64,000 nucleotides of DNA from Chryseobacterium sp. ISL-6 (GTDB lineage: Bacteria; Bacteroidota; Bacteroidia; Flavobacteriales; Weeksellaceae): contig NZ_JAGGPT010000005.1 of NCBI RefSeq assembly GCF_018613715.1, forward strand, positions 558,001 to 622,000. The letters are read 5' to 3'. The translations under genes and the position numbers were made by a program. The notes beneath the pieces are model-generated. The model ran no database searches and had not been told where the DNA came from. It worked only from the letters and a program-made list of their open reading frames with translations. Of the stretch, positions 1 to 8,848 are shown in pieces. Each line of letters opens with the position of its first letter. Position 1 is the first letter of the stretch.

Positions 1-1
1 T

Positions 2-91
2 TTGTTGAAAACCGCTACTCCAAAAGGAATATTATGTATAGAAAAGTCTGAATTTGAGGAATACTCTACAAATGATTTCATAAGATTGTAA
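2..91 (+). CDS. C-terminal fragment of an unidentified protein (cut by window edge)
   Basis: An open frame runs in from the left edge and ends at a TAA at 89-91, giving the last 29 residues, ending in NDFIRL. There is no start in the window and I do not recognise the family. It is the only reading frame that explains this stretch, but the fragment is too short to name. Confidence 0.4.
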   Translation: MLKTATPKGILCIEKSEFEEYSTNDFIRL

Positions 92-257
92 TTTAATTGA
101 GATTAATAAATCTGTTAAAATTTTAGGTTTTTAATATCTCAAGTGGCCGTAGTAGAAAAGCAAAGTTTCCAACTAAATATTTTTAAACTCATCAGTATCC
201 TTGATTATGATAAAATCATTAAGTACTGACCAAATATTGAGATATTAAATAAATTAC

Positions 258-290
258 TTTCTCACTACGCTCCCCGCAATAACGAGCGCC
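258..290. repeat. Possible degenerate intergenic repeat half-site
   Basis: The G+C-richer string around CTCACTACGCTCCCCGCAA stands out in otherwise AT-rich intergenic DNA. It resembles the 'attgcgaggagcgtagtgag' type of dispersed intergenic repeat common in Bacteroidota genomes. Only one degenerate copy is visible here, so the identification is by resemblance. The rest of 92-305 shows nothing else recognisable. Confidence 0.25.
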
Positions 291-305
291 CTCAAGATAT
301 GTATA

Positions 306-761
306 TTATTTTTTTGAATACGATGCTTCATCGATCCATCTGTCTTTAGTATTAACGTCAATCAGGTAAAGTATATTATCCTGTCTCGTTAATAATAAAG
401 TTTTGGTAACCGGAATGGGAACCTTTTTACCTTCTAGAATATTAGCTCTTAAAGAAACAATATTCTTTTTTCTGACGATATCACCAGTAAAAACATTAGA
501 ACTGCTTTCACCTGTAGCCTTATCATCGAAAACTTCTACATAAGTTGCATTATTACCTTTAATAATAATGAAATCCCTTTCTGTATGGTCATCGGAATCT
601 TTAATAAAGACAAATTTTTTGTCGTCAATATTTACATTTTCCAGATGCTGATTGATGCCTTTTCTTTCTTCAAGTCTGTTGAGAATTTCATTAAGTGTTC
701 CGTATTGAGCTTTCAAGCCCAGTGCACTGAAAAATAAAATTCCAAATACAATTTTTTTCAT
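306..761 (-). CDS. Exported protein of unknown function
   Basis: The protein has 151 residues if started at the ATG at 759-761, which gives a classical signal peptide (MKKIVFGILFFSALGLKA). The longer frame adds 16 residues that run into the terminator hairpin upstream and is therefore rejected. The mature part is charged, with no cysteines and no motif I recognise. It lies downstream of hppD on the same strand, but a strong hairpin terminator separates them, so it is probably transcribed separately. Function unknown. Confidence 0.7.
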   Translation of the reverse strand: MKKIVFGILFFSALGLKAQYGTLNEILNRLEERKGINQHLENVNIDDKKFVFIKDSDDHTERDFIIIKGNNATYVEVFDDKATGESSSNVFTGDIVRKKNIVSLRANILEGKKVPIPVTKTLLLTRQDNILYLIDVNTKDRWIDEASYSKK

Positions 762-773
762 ATTAAGTGTTTT

Positions 774-814
774 AAAAAAAAGTTTTGTCAAGACTTTGCA
801 TCCTGACAAAACTT
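774..814 (-). terminator. Rho-independent terminator after hppD
   Basis: A perfect 11-bp stem (AAGTTTTGTCA at 780-790 and TGACAAAACTT at 804-814) with a 13-nt loop. Read on the minus strand it is followed by a run of seven T (complement of 774-780). It lies 19 bp past the hppD stop. Confidence 0.8.
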
Positions 815-832
815 AGTATTGATATCTGGGAA

Positions 833-1963
833 TTAAAGATTACCTCTTCTATCCTGTTCTCTTTCTAATGCTTCAAACAATGCTTTGAAATTACCTGCTC
901 CGAAGCTTTGTGCACCATGTCTTTCAATGATTTCAAAGAAAAGAGTAGGGCGGTCTTCTACAGGCTTAGTAAAGATTTGTAAAAGGTATCCTTCTTCATC
1001 ATGATCAATTAATATACCAAGATCTTGTAATTTTTTAAGATCCTCATCGATATGACCTACTCGTTCAGGAACCATATCGTAATATGCTTCTGGTGGAGCA
1101 GAAAGGAATTCTACACCTCTCTTTTTAAGTTCTGTTACAGTATGGATAATATCTTTGGTAGCAACCGCAATGTGTTGAACTCCTTCACCTTCATAAAAAT
1201 CAAGATATTCTTCTATCTGAGATTTTTTCTTTCCTTCAGCTGGCTCATTGATAGGGAATTTAGCAAATCCGTTTCCGTTGGACATTACTTTAGACATCAA
1301 CGCAGAATATTCTGTATTGATCTGTTTGTCATCAAAAGAAAGGATATTTACAAAGCCCATTACTTTTTCATACCATTCAACAGTAGGGATCATTCTGTTC
1401 CAGTCTACATTTCCTACACAGTGGTCAACGTATAAAAGACCTGCTTCTTCCGGTTGATAAGTAGTTTCCCACTTTTCATAACCAGGCATAAATGGACCTG
1501 TATAATTTTTTCTCTCAATAAACATGTGAACTGTTTCTCCGTAAGTATAAATTCCGGACATTCTTACTTCTCCATGCTCGTCAGTTAAAGTTACAGGCTC
1601 TAAATAAGGTTTACCACCTCTTTTTGTGGTCTCTTCAAAAGCTTTGTAAGCGTCATCCACCCAAAGTGCTAAAACTTTTACTCCATCTCCATGTTTTTTT
1701 ACATGTTCACTAATTGGAGATTCAGAGGTAAGTCCTGTCGTTAAGATTAATCTTATTTTTCCCTGTTGAAGAACATAAGAAGCACGATCCCTTACTCCTG
1801 TTTCAGGACCAGCGTATGCTACAGACTGAAAACCGAAAGCGGTTTTATAAAAATGAGCAGACTGTTTAGCATTTCCTACATAAAACTCAATGTAATCTGT
1901 GCCATTAATTGGCAAAAAATTCTCTGCTTGAGCAATTTTTTCGGCAAATGTAAGTGTTGACAT
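833..1963 (-). CDS. hppD: 4-hydroxyphenylpyruvate dioxygenase
   Basis: A 376-residue non-haem Fe(II) enzyme that converts 4-hydroxyphenylpyruvate to homogentisate in tyrosine degradation. It has two vicinal-oxygen-chelate halves. The iron ligands can be placed at H181 (VDHCVGNV), H264 (VQHIAVAT) and E344 (FFEIIER). The C-terminus carries the family signature FGAGNFKALFEALE. Length is normal for bacterial HppD. hmgA, the next enzyme of the pathway, lies about 2.5 kb away on the same strand but with other genes between. It has its own promoter (-7 box at 2021-2028) and a terminator at 774-814, so it is probably monocistronic. Confidence 0.96.
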   Translation of the reverse strand: MSTLTFAEKIAQAENFLPINGTDYIEFYVGNAKQSAHFYKTAFGFQSVAYAGPETGVRDRASYVLQQGKIRLILTTGLTSESPISEHVKKHGDGVKVLALWVDDAYKAFEETTKRGGKPYLEPVTLTDEHGEVRMSGIYTYGETVHMFIERKNYTGPFMPGYEKWETTYQPEEAGLLYVDHCVGNVDWNRMIPTVEWYEKVMGFVNILSFDDKQINTEYSALMSKVMSNGNGFAKFPINEPAEGKKKSQIEEYLDFYEGEGVQHIAVATKDIIHTVTELKKRGVEFLSAPPEAYYDMVPERVGHIDEDLKKLQDLGILIDHDEEGYLLQIFTKPVEDRPTLFFEIIERHGAQSFGAGNFKALFEALEREQDRRGNL

Positions 1964-2020
1964 ATTTTCTTTTTACTTTTATTTTTATAGGTATGCAAAT
2001 TACAAAAATCTTAGATATGG

Positions 2021-2028
2021 CAAAAGTA
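2021..2028 (-). promoter_or_regulatory. Bacteroidota -7 box for hppD
   Basis: The minus strand reads TACTTTTG, matching the Bacteroidota -7 consensus TAnnTTTG, 57 bp upstream of the hppD ATG. No convincing -33 element was identified. Confidence 0.5.
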
Positions 2029-2168
2029 TTAATAGGAAATCCTTAGTGAGGCTTAACATAGATTTAAAGAAAAGTTCATTTAAGTATGTTTAAGTTTAGT
2101 ATGTTACAGGATGGTTATCTATTTTTGTATCTACAAAGACAAGTGAAAAAAAAATATTTTCGAAAATT

Positions 2169-2195
2169 TGAAAGCCGTAGGACACTACGGCTTTC
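2169..2195 (-). terminator. Hairpin terminator overlapping the stop of the 2194-3012 gene
   Basis: A perfect stem GAAAGCCGTAG / CTACGGCTTTC with a 4-nt loop overlaps the stop codon. AT-rich sequence follows on the minus strand and a T run on the plus strand, so it could act in both directions. Confidence 0.6.
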
Positions 2196-3012
2196 ATTTT
2201 TTATGATTTAGTCTCCCTGCATCAGGGTTATAATTATCCCATATTTTCCAGACGTTATCTATTTTCTTGATAAAGTAAATTTGGGTGTTTAACTGATTAA
2301 CAAAATTTTCTTCACCTGTTTCGCCAACTTTAAATAAGAGATTCCAAAATTCCTGAGATTCCAATATTTTTTTGTCAGGTTCATCAGTAACCATATGGAT
2401 ATCAAAAACCTCAAAATTGGAGCGATTATTTTTTGTAATAAGTTTAAACTCTCTGTCACATAGTTCTTTACTAAACTGCGTGGCTCTTTCCAAAAAAGGG
2501 GAATCATCGAAAACAAGATCTTTAAAAAGTTGAGTATTATGAGAAGGAAACTGTTTGTAAAACTCAAACACTGTAGAACAATAGTTGTATATGATATTAC
2601 TGAAGAACTCTTCATCTTCAGAATTATGATCCTGTTTATTCTCCCTTATAAACTGAATATAAGCATTGAGATCTTTAAATCCTAAAAAGATGCATATCTT
2701 ATCCAGTGTTTTTAAAAAACGAAGATCGTTATGTGTTTTATCCTGATAATCATTTTCAAAAAAACGCTGCAGTGTAACATGAGAAATAGTACTTCCTATT
2801 TCAAATTTTTTACCTCCTTTCAGTTCTTCAGATCCTGATAGTTCATCTTTTATAATTTCGGAGAGAATAATATAATGACTCCTCTTCCAATCTTTAACAT
2901 TACCTAAAACCGAATTTTTTACCTTGGAATGTTTTATTATTTCCTCTCTTATCGAATTATATATCGTTTTCAATTGCCTAACTTTAAAAGGGTTTATCAA
3001 AAATACTGCCAA
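2194..3012 (-). CDS. Unknown protein, possible N-terminal DNA-binding region
   Basis: A 272-residue soluble protein without signal peptide or membrane segments. Residues about 70-110 (GSTISHVTLQRFFEND then a helix with LGF) resemble a helix-turn-helix-like segment seen in Bacteroidota proteins of unknown role. The C-terminal 120 residues, rich in aromatic and acidic residues, have the look of a SnoaL/NTF2-like fold, but this is only an impression. It stands alone between hppD and the CoA-transferase with its own terminator. An in-frame later start is possible. Function not assigned. Confidence 0.7.
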   Translation of the reverse strand: MAVFLINPFKVRQLKTIYNSIREEIIKHSKVKNSVLGNVKDWKRSHYIILSEIIKDELSGSEELKGGKKFEIGSTISHVTLQRFFENDYQDKTHNDLRFLKTLDKICIFLGFKDLNAYIQFIRENKQDHNSEDEEFFSNIIYNYCSTVFEFYKQFPSHNTQLFKDLVFDDSPFLERATQFSKELCDREFKLITKNNRSNFEVFDIHMVTDEPDKKILESQEFWNLLFKVGETGEENFVNQLNTQIYFIKKIDNVWKIWDNYNPDAGRLNHKK

Positions 3013-3081
3013 AGACTTAGAAGGTCTTTTGTCTATCCCTTTTTGGTCAGTTTACAGATCGTTTAATGCAAAAGAAATTAT

Positions 3082-4356
3082 TTAATGTTTAAATCTTTCA
3101 AAAGCGGCTTGTTCCAACATCTCTCTGTCATCAGGGTGAGCAATACTGATCAATTCCTGAGCCCGTTGGCGTAGATTTTTTCCATACAGGTAGGCTGTTC
3201 CATATTCTGTAACGACATAATGGATATGTCCTCTCGTGGTAACAACACCTGCTCCCTGTTTCAGGTAAGGAACAATTCTTGAAATTCCCTTTTTAGTCCT
3301 TGACGTGATCGCAATAATAGGTTTTCCTCCTTCGCTTAAGGCAGCACCTCTCATAAAGTCCATTTGGCCACCAATTCCACTGTATTGTAGAGTTCCTATA
3401 GAATCTGCACAAACCTGTCCAGTCAAATCGATTTCTATAGCAGAATTAATGGCAACCATCTTTTTGTTTCGCATGATATTGATTGGGAAGTTCACGTCAC
3501 TTACATCCTTAAAAGCAAAAACAGTGTTGTCATCTACATAGTCGTACAATTTTCTTGTTCCAAAGCAAAAGCTGGTAATTGTTTTATTATCGTTATAACC
3601 TTTGTATTTGTTGTTAATGACATCATTTTGAATAAGATCTATTACTCCATCGCTTAGCATTTCTGTATGAACTCCCAGGTCTTTATGATTTCCAAGACAT
3701 TTCAATACAGCATCCGGAATAGTTCCAATACCCATTTGGATGGTTGATCTGTCATCAATAAGATCGGCAACGTTCTTTCCAACTAACATTTCCTCAGGGT
3801 CTACTTTTGATCCGTAATCTACCGTAGGAAGTTCTTCTTCATGCCATACCAGTTTGTTTATTCTGCTAATATGTATCATTCCGTCTCCGTGAGTTCTCGG
3901 CATTAAAGGATTTACGATAGCAACAATTATTTTAGCAGTATCTACAGCAGCTCTTGCAACATCTACAGAAGTACCTAATGTGCAGAAGCCATGTTTGTCA
4001 GGTGGAGAAACAGTAATTAATGCTACATCAAGAGGTAAAATGTTATTCCTGAATAAGATGGGAATTTCACTTAAAAATACGGGAACGAAATCACCTCTTT
4101 CAGAGTTTACGGCATCCCTTACAGGAGTTGAAACAAATAAAGAATTGACGAAAAAGTTGTCTTTATATTGTGGTTTTGCAATTTCAACATTTCCTTGCTG
4201 AGTAATGGAAACCATTTCCACGTTTTCTAATCTGTGGGATTGTCTGGCTAATTCATCAATCAGGTAATTGGGTGTACATGCACTCCCGTGAAAAAATACA
4301 CGATTTCCGCTTTTTACAGTATATACGGCTTCCTCTGCACTAATATAATTGTACAT
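3082..4356 (-). CDS. Acetyl-CoA hydrolase/4-hydroxybutyrate CoA-transferase family protein
   Basis: A 424-residue family I CoA-transferase that moves CoA between acyl-CoA and a carboxylic acid, or hydrolyses acetyl-CoA. The catalytic glutamate expected in this family is E232 in VHTEMLSDGV. Glycine-rich CoA loops are visible at about 208-216 (MGIGTIPDA) and in GGQMDFMRGAALSEGG near 330. The C-terminal TEYGTAYLYGKNLRQRA motif is typical of the 4-hydroxybutyrate/acetyl-CoA branch. It lies just downstream of hmgA (65 bp), so it may be read with it. Homogentisate breakdown yields acetoacetate and fumarate, so a role with acyl-CoA products is plausible. The substrate cannot be told from sequence. 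Confidence 0.85.
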   Translation of the reverse strand: MYNYISAEEAVYTVKSGNRVFFHGSACTPNYLIDELARQSHRLENVEMVSITQQGNVEIAKPQYKDNFFVNSLFVSTPVRDAVNSERGDFVPVFLSEIPILFRNNILPLDVALITVSPPDKHGFCTLGTSVDVARAAVDTAKIIVAIVNPLMPRTHGDGMIHISRINKLVWHEEELPTVDYGSKVDPEEMLVGKNVADLIDDRSTIQMGIGTIPDAVLKCLGNHKDLGVHTEMLSDGVIDLIQNDVINNKYKGYNDNKTITSFCFGTRKLYDYVDDNTVFAFKDVSDVNFPINIMRNKKMVAINSAIEIDLTGQVCADSIGTLQYSGIGGQMDFMRGAALSEGGKPIIAITSRTKKGISRIVPYLKQGAGVVTTRGHIHYVVTEYGTAYLYGKNLRQRAQELISIAHPDDREMLEQAAFERFKH

Positions 4357-4387
4357 ATTAAATTTTTTTTGAAATAATATTTATACC

Positions 4388-4404
4388 GACTGTTGTTTAC
4401 AGTC
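4388..4404. other. Short hairpin between hmgA and the CoA-transferase gene
   Basis: GACTGT-TGTTT-ACAGTC forms a perfect 6-bp stem with a 5-nt loop in the 65-bp gap. No U tract follows on the minus strand, so it is not a convincing terminator. It could be an mRNA-processing or stability hairpin. Confidence 0.35.
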
Positions 4405-4421
4405 ATTTGTGTTTTTACAGT

Positions 4422-5573
4422 TTATTCCAACCAGGAAGTTTTATAGGTTGGATCTTCTACTTTCATAGCTTCTTCAGTGATTTTTAAAGGACGGAATGGA
4501 TCTACCATCACAGCATATTCTTCAGTGAATTTTTTACCGATACTTCTTTCCATTGCCCCGGGATGTGGCCCATGAACAACTCCTCCAGGGTGAAGACTGA
4601 AGTCCATAAGATCAACATGGTTACGACTCATAAAGTCACCTTCTGTGTAGAATAAAACCTCATCAGAGTCAATATTAGAATGATTATATGGTGCAGGAAT
4701 AGCTAATGGATGGTAATCATACATTCTGGCACAAAAAGAACAAACGACAAAATTATGTCCTTCAAAGTTTTGGTGAACTGGAGGTGGTTGATGAATTCTT
4801 CCTGTTATAGGCTCAAAGTTTTTGATGTTAAATTTATAAGGATAAAAATAACCATCCCAGCCTACGACATCAAAAGGGTGCGTTGCATAAATGAAGTCAG
4901 TGATTTGATTTTCTTTTTTTACTTTAATTAAAAACTCACCTTTTTCATCTTTAGGTTCAACAAAAGTTGGAGCGATAATGTCTCTCTCACAGAATGGAGA
5001 ATGTTCCAAAAGTTGTCCAAATTCATTTCTGTATCGCTTTGGAGTATAAATTGGAGAATGACTTTCCAGTACAAAAAATACAGTATTTTCAGTATGAACT
5101 TCTACCTGATAGATTGTTCCCCTTGGAATAATAAGATAATCACCGGTAGAGAAATCCAGGTTACCAACAAATGTTTTTAAAACTCCGGTGCCTTCATGAA
5201 CAAACAAAAGTTCATCACATTCAGCATTTTTATAGAAATAATCAGTTGATTTTCTAGGTTTTGATAACCCCATTTTCAGATCATTGTTCACCAAAAGGAA
5301 TTTTCTGCTTTCCAAAAAGTCATCTTCAGGAGTTACCTGCATTCCTTTGAACATTCTTGGAGTTACATTTTTATCAACAGCAATCTTAGGAGTTACATCT
5401 TTTGCATTTCCTATTGATTTTATCTGAGTAGGTCGGTGGATATGATAGAGCAAAGAAGAAATACCATGAAAGCCCTCGGTTCCGAAAAGTTGCTCATAGT
5501 AGAATTTATCTTCTGGAGATTTAAAAATCGTATGTCTTTTCTGTGGGATTTTCCCAGATTGATTATATCTCAT
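4422..5573 (-). CDS. hmgA: Homogentisate 1,2-dioxygenase
   Basis: A 383-residue cupin-fold Fe(II) ring-cleaving enzyme that opens homogentisate to maleylacetoacetate. It contains the family's C-terminal segment HPGAMERSIGKKFTEEYAVM, a glycine/proline-rich FEGHNFVVCSFCARMYDYH segment, and a central cupin barrel (STGDYLIIPRGTIYQVE). I start it at the ATG at 5571-5573 (MRYNQSGKIPQKRHT), the usual N-terminus of the Bacteroidota enzyme, not at the ATG 21 bp upstream. It acts directly after HppD in tyrosine catabolism. It is divergent from the TonB-dependent receptor. Confidence 0.95.
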   Translation of the reverse strand: MRYNQSGKIPQKRHTIFKSPEDKFYYEQLFGTEGFHGISSLLYHIHRPTQIKSIGNAKDVTPKIAVDKNVTPRMFKGMQVTPEDDFLESRKFLLVNNDLKMGLSKPRKSTDYFYKNAECDELLFVHEGTGVLKTFVGNLDFSTGDYLIIPRGTIYQVEVHTENTVFFVLESHSPIYTPKRYRNEFGQLLEHSPFCERDIIAPTFVEPKDEKGEFLIKVKKENQITDFIYATHPFDVVGWDGYFYPYKFNIKNFEPITGRIHQPPPVHQNFEGHNFVVCSFCARMYDYHPLAIPAPYNHSNIDSDEVLFYTEGDFMSRNHVDLMDFSLHPGGVVHGPHPGAMERSIGKKFTEEYAVMVDPFRPLKITEEAMKVEDPTYKTSWLE

Positions 5574-5661
5574 TTTACCTTTATATTTTCTCAAATTTAA
5601 TAATTTTTGACGAATAATTTTTAAGGATATTTATCATAGAGTTTTTTGTTTCGAAAATAAT

Positions 5662-5679
5662 TGTTAGATTTGCCTAACA
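5662..5679. promoter_or_regulatory. Palindromic operator candidate upstream of the TonB receptor
   Basis: TGTTAG-ATTTGC-CTAACA has perfect 6-bp arms and lies 11 bp before the receptor ATG. The core TTAGATTTGCCTAA resembles the boxes of metal-responsive DtxR/MntR-type repressors (TTAGG..CCTAA). The regulator is inferred only from this resemblance. Confidence 0.45.
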
Positions 5680-5690
5680 TTTATTATTTC

Positions 5691-7760
5691 ATGAAGCGAA
5701 TATTATTTTCTGTTGTACTTTTATCATCCTATTGTTTCTCTCAGGAAACAGACAGTTTAAGTTTAAATCAAGCTCCAAGACCCGATTCTATAGCTACTCC
5801 TAAAAAAGAGATCAAAACGAAATTGATCGATGACGTAGTGATCACGGGAACACTAAAACCGATGAGCAGATCTAAAAGCCCGGTAGCGGTAGAAATTTAT
5901 AGTCAGAAGTTTTTTCAAAAGAATCCAACGCCCAGTATTTTTGAAGCCATCTCGATGGTTAATGGAGTACGTCCCCAATTGAACTGTTCTGTATGTAATA
6001 CAGGAGATATTCATATCAACGGTCTCGAGGGACCTTATACTATGATTCTGATCGATGGAATGCCGATTGTGAGCTCATTATCCACAGTCTATGGACTGAG
6101 TGGAATTCCAAATAGCCTGGTCGAGAGGATAGAGGTAGTGAAAGGTCCTGCTTCATCTCTCTATGGCTCCGAAGCAATGGGTGGTGTTATTAATATCATT
6201 ACAAAAAATGCCTTAACAGCTCCGAGGCTTAGTGTAGATTTTATGACAAGTACCTGGAGTGAAGATAATATTGATTTATCAACGAAATTCAATGTTGGAA
6301 AAAAGGCGGCTTCATTATTAAGTCTTAACTATTTCAATTTTACTAAGAGAATAGATCAGAACAAAGATAACTTTACAGATGCTACCCTACAGAACAGGAT
6401 ATCTGTTTTTAATAAATGGAACTTTCAGAGAAAGGAAAACAGGCTGGCAAGTTTAGCGTTACGTTACTTATATGAGGATCGTTTTGGAGGGGAAATGCAA
6501 TGGAATAGGTCTGATAGAGGGGGTAATAAAATATATGGTGAAAGTATTTATACCAATAGAATGGAAGCTTTAGGAGTATATCAATGGCCTTTGAAGGAAC
6601 AGGTTATTACCCAATTTTCCTATAACTATCATAATCAGGATTCCTTTTATGGAACAAATCCTTATGATGCAAAGCAGAAAGTGGCTTTCGTTCAGACGTA
6701 TTGGGATAAAAAATTTGGAAATCATGATTTGATCTTGGGAGCTACTTATAAGCGGACATTTTACGATGACAATACTCCGGGAACCTCATCAGGAGACGGA
6801 CTTATGAACGAACCCATGAAGTCTCCCATTTTAGGAGCTTTTATACAGGACCAATGGGAAATAGATTCTAAAAACACAATATTGCTTGGTTACAGATATG
6901 ATTACGACAGGATCCATCATTCTGTTCATTCACCAAGATTTGCATGGAAATTTTCACCTAATCCATACCATACCCTCCGGTTTAATTTCGGGACCGGTTT
7001 CAGGGTGGTGAATTTATTTACTGAAGATCATGCGGCTCTAACGGGTTCCCGGGAAGTGGTGATCAAATCTGATTTAAAACCTGAAAAATCAATTAATGGA
7101 AATTTAAATTACATCTGGAAAATTCCAGTAGGAGATCGTTTGATTAATCTTGATGCTTCTGCTTTCTATACCTATTTCAGTAATAAGATCGTAGGTGATT
7201 TTGATACAGATCCCGGAAAAATTATTTATGATAACCTTCACGGATATGGCATTTCAAAAGGAGCGTCGATGAATGTAGATTTCAGCTTCAGTTTTCCTCT
7301 GACTGTCAACCTTGGTGTAACTTATCTAGAAGTATTTCAGAAGTTGGATGGTGAAAATGGCAAAATTCAACAGCTTCATGCTCCAAAATGGAGTGGAACG
7401 TATAGCCTGACGTATAAATTTCAGAATGCTCTTACAGTAGATTTTACAGGTCAGTTTTATGGACCGATGAGATTACCGGTTTTACCGGATGACTTCCGTC
7501 GTGAGTATTCGCCATTCTATTCTTTGGCTAATATTCAGGTTTCGAAATCTTTTAAATCAGGGTTTGAAGTGTATTGTGGGATTAAAAATCTTTTAAATTT
7601 TACACCTAAAGATCCATTGATGAGGCCGTTTGACCCGTTTGATCAGCATGTAAATGATCCTATTAATAACCCCAATAATTACAAGTTTGATACTGCTTAT
7701 GGCTACGCACCAATGCAGGGAATACGTGGATTTTTTGGAGTAAGATATACTTTGAAATGA
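5691..7760 (+). CDS. TonB-dependent outer-membrane receptor
   Basis: A 689-residue outer-membrane active transporter. The start is the ATG at 5691, which gives the signal peptide MKRILFSVVLLSSYCFS; the frame extends 10 codons further upstream but across the palindromic operator. The plug domain runs from about 45 to 175, with a TonB-box-like DDVVITGT and the classic VERIEVVKGPASSLYGSEAM and GGVINIITK motifs. A 22-strand barrel fills the rest and ends in an aromatic GVRYTLK. There is no carboxypeptidase-like N-terminal domain, so this is not a SusC type. The plug carries a CxxC pair (CSVC, C99 and C102). The stop overlaps the next ORF by ATGA, so the receptor and the thioredoxin-like protein are translationally coupled. 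The substrate is unknown; a metal or metal complex is possible. Confidence 0.92.
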   Translation: MKRILFSVVLLSSYCFSQETDSLSLNQAPRPDSIATPKKEIKTKLIDDVVITGTLKPMSRSKSPVAVEIYSQKFFQKNPTPSIFEAISMVNGVRPQLNCSVCNTGDIHINGLEGPYTMILIDGMPIVSSLSTVYGLSGIPNSLVERIEVVKGPASSLYGSEAMGGVINIITKNALTAPRLSVDFMTSTWSEDNIDLSTKFNVGKKAASLLSLNYFNFTKRIDQNKDNFTDATLQNRISVFNKWNFQRKENRLASLALRYLYEDRFGGEMQWNRSDRGGNKIYGESIYTNRMEALGVYQWPLKEQVITQFSYNYHNQDSFYGTNPYDAKQKVAFVQTYWDKKFGNHDLILGATYKRTFYDDNTPGTSSGDGLMNEPMKSPILGAFIQDQWEIDSKNTILLGYRYDYDRIHHSVHSPRFAWKFSPNPYHTLRFNFGTGFRVVNLFTEDHAALTGSREVVIKSDLKPEKSINGNLNYIWKIPVGDRLINLDASAFYTYFSNKIVGDFDTDPGKIIYDNLHGYGISKGASMNVDFSFSFPLTVNLGVTYLEVFQKLDGENGKIQQLHAPKWSGTYSLTYKFQNALTVDFTGQFYGPMRLPVLPDDFRREYSPFYSLANIQVSKSFKSGFEVYCGIKNLLNFTPKDPLMRPFDPFDQHVNDPINNPNNYKFDTAYGYAPMQGIRGFFGVRYTLK

Positions 7761-8224
7761 AAATATTTTTAATTTTATTTTTAATGTTAGTGCCCTACTT
7801 TTGTCTTTCTCAAAAGATGAGAGAGGGCACTTTTTCTGAACTTGAAACCCTACATAATAAACATCAGAGACCTGTTATCATTCATTTGTATACCGGATGG
7901 TGTGCCATTTGTAAAATTGAGTCTTTTAATCTGAATAAAGATAAAGATCTTGTTAATTTTATTAATGATCATTTTTATTTTATCAATTTCGAAGCGGAGA
8001 AAACTAAAGAAAAGATTCGTTTTGAAGGGAAAGAATTTAACTATCTCCCGAATGGAAATTCCGGGATCCATGAGCTAGCTCTGGCATTATCTAAAAATAA
8101 AAGTCAACCAGTTTATCCGCTGTGGATTATATTGGATGCTGATCAGAATCTGGTCTATTACCATGAAGGAGAATTTAAACCCGAAATAATGAAACAGAAA
8201 CTTAAAGAAATTTCTGCTTTATAA
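7757..8224 (+). CDS. Exported thioredoxin-fold protein
   Basis: A 155-residue protein with a signal peptide (MKIFLILFLMLVPYFCLS) and a thioredoxin fold with the active-site motif WCAICK near residues 50-55. The cis-proline region is probably PVYPLW. It is predicted to act in the periplasm as a thiol reductase or isomerase. It starts in the ATGA overlap with the TonB receptor stop. This suggests it serves that receptor, perhaps the CSVC pair in the receptor plug, or the reduction of a metal or ligand being imported; that link is inference. Confidence 0.85.
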   Translation: MKIFLILFLMLVPYFCLSQKMREGTFSELETLHNKHQRPVIIHLYTGWCAICKIESFNLNKDKDLVNFINDHFYFINFEAEKTKEKIRFEGKEFNYLPNGNSGIHELALALSKNKSQPVYPLWIILDADQNLVYYHEGEFKPEIMKQKLKEISAL

Positions 8225-8281
8225 TAATTACTATTTTTACACTTATTTTTCAGATAATACTGATTTAAATAGTATAGAAAA

Positions 8282-8356
8282 TCAGCCTAACCTGCGAAAG
8301 TTCTTGATGCTGCTAAAATAATTTGATTAATAATCTCTCGCAGATTAAAAAGCTGA
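8282..8356. repeat. Imperfect inverted-repeat intergenic element
   Basis: Between convergent genes, CAGC..CTGCGA on the left is mirrored by TCGCAG..GCTG on the right. It has the same flavour (CTGCGA / TCGCAGATT) as the element at 10391-10460 and may be a member of a dispersed intergenic repeat. It could also serve as a weak bidirectional transcription stop. Confidence 0.35.
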
Positions 8357-8374
8357 GATAAATCCATCTTTTAA

Positions 8375-8845
8375 TCACACTTCTCCATCCATTAAAATTG
8401 CCAGCTGAATACAAGGTTGATCAGAACGGTTACTCCAGGCATGGTTCGTTCCCCTTTGTATCACAATGTCTCCTGCTTTAAGAAGTGTTTCACCTTCCTC
8501 CATGATTAAATGCAGTTCACCTGAAAGAATAACAATGTAATCTAAGGTTTGAGTCTGATGCATCATAGGATGAAGTTCACCGGCTTTAAACTCAACTCCA
8601 AGGTCTTTATCAGGCGGAATGACCACATATCGGAAGTACGTTCCGTTTTTGGGAGTTTGAGGAAATCCTGTATTGGGAATTGGAACTTCAAAATCCAGGC
8701 TTGCAGGAGCTTTCTGAGTATTCCAGATATCTGAAATAAGGAGTCCGGGTAAATGCTCTACTGCATTTTCTGCTTCCTTGTCTTCAACAATAGTTGATTT
8801 TCCGTTTTGAATCCCTGTTACAACGCGTCTTGGTATTTTATTCAT
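8375..8845 (-). CDS. Cupin-domain protein
   Basis: A 156-residue single-domain cupin. Residues about 85-145 form the conserved barrel with motif 1-like HPMMHQTQTLDYIVILSGE and motif 2-like GDIVIQRGTNHAWSN. The pattern of metal-binding His and Glu suggests a metal site. No signal peptide. It lies 3 bp downstream of the oxidoreductase at 8849 on the same strand, so the two form an operon. Related small cupins are dioxygenase-like or regulatory; the substrate is unknown. Confidence 0.82.
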   Translation of the reverse strand: MNKIPRRVVTGIQNGKSTIVEDKEAENAVEHLPGLLISDIWNTQKAPASLDFEVPIPNTGFPQTPKNGTYFRYVVIPPDKDLGVEFKAGELHPMMHQTQTLDYIVILSGELHLIMEEGETLLKAGDIVIQRGTNHAWSNRSDQPCIQLAILMDGEV

Positions 8846-8848
8846 AAT

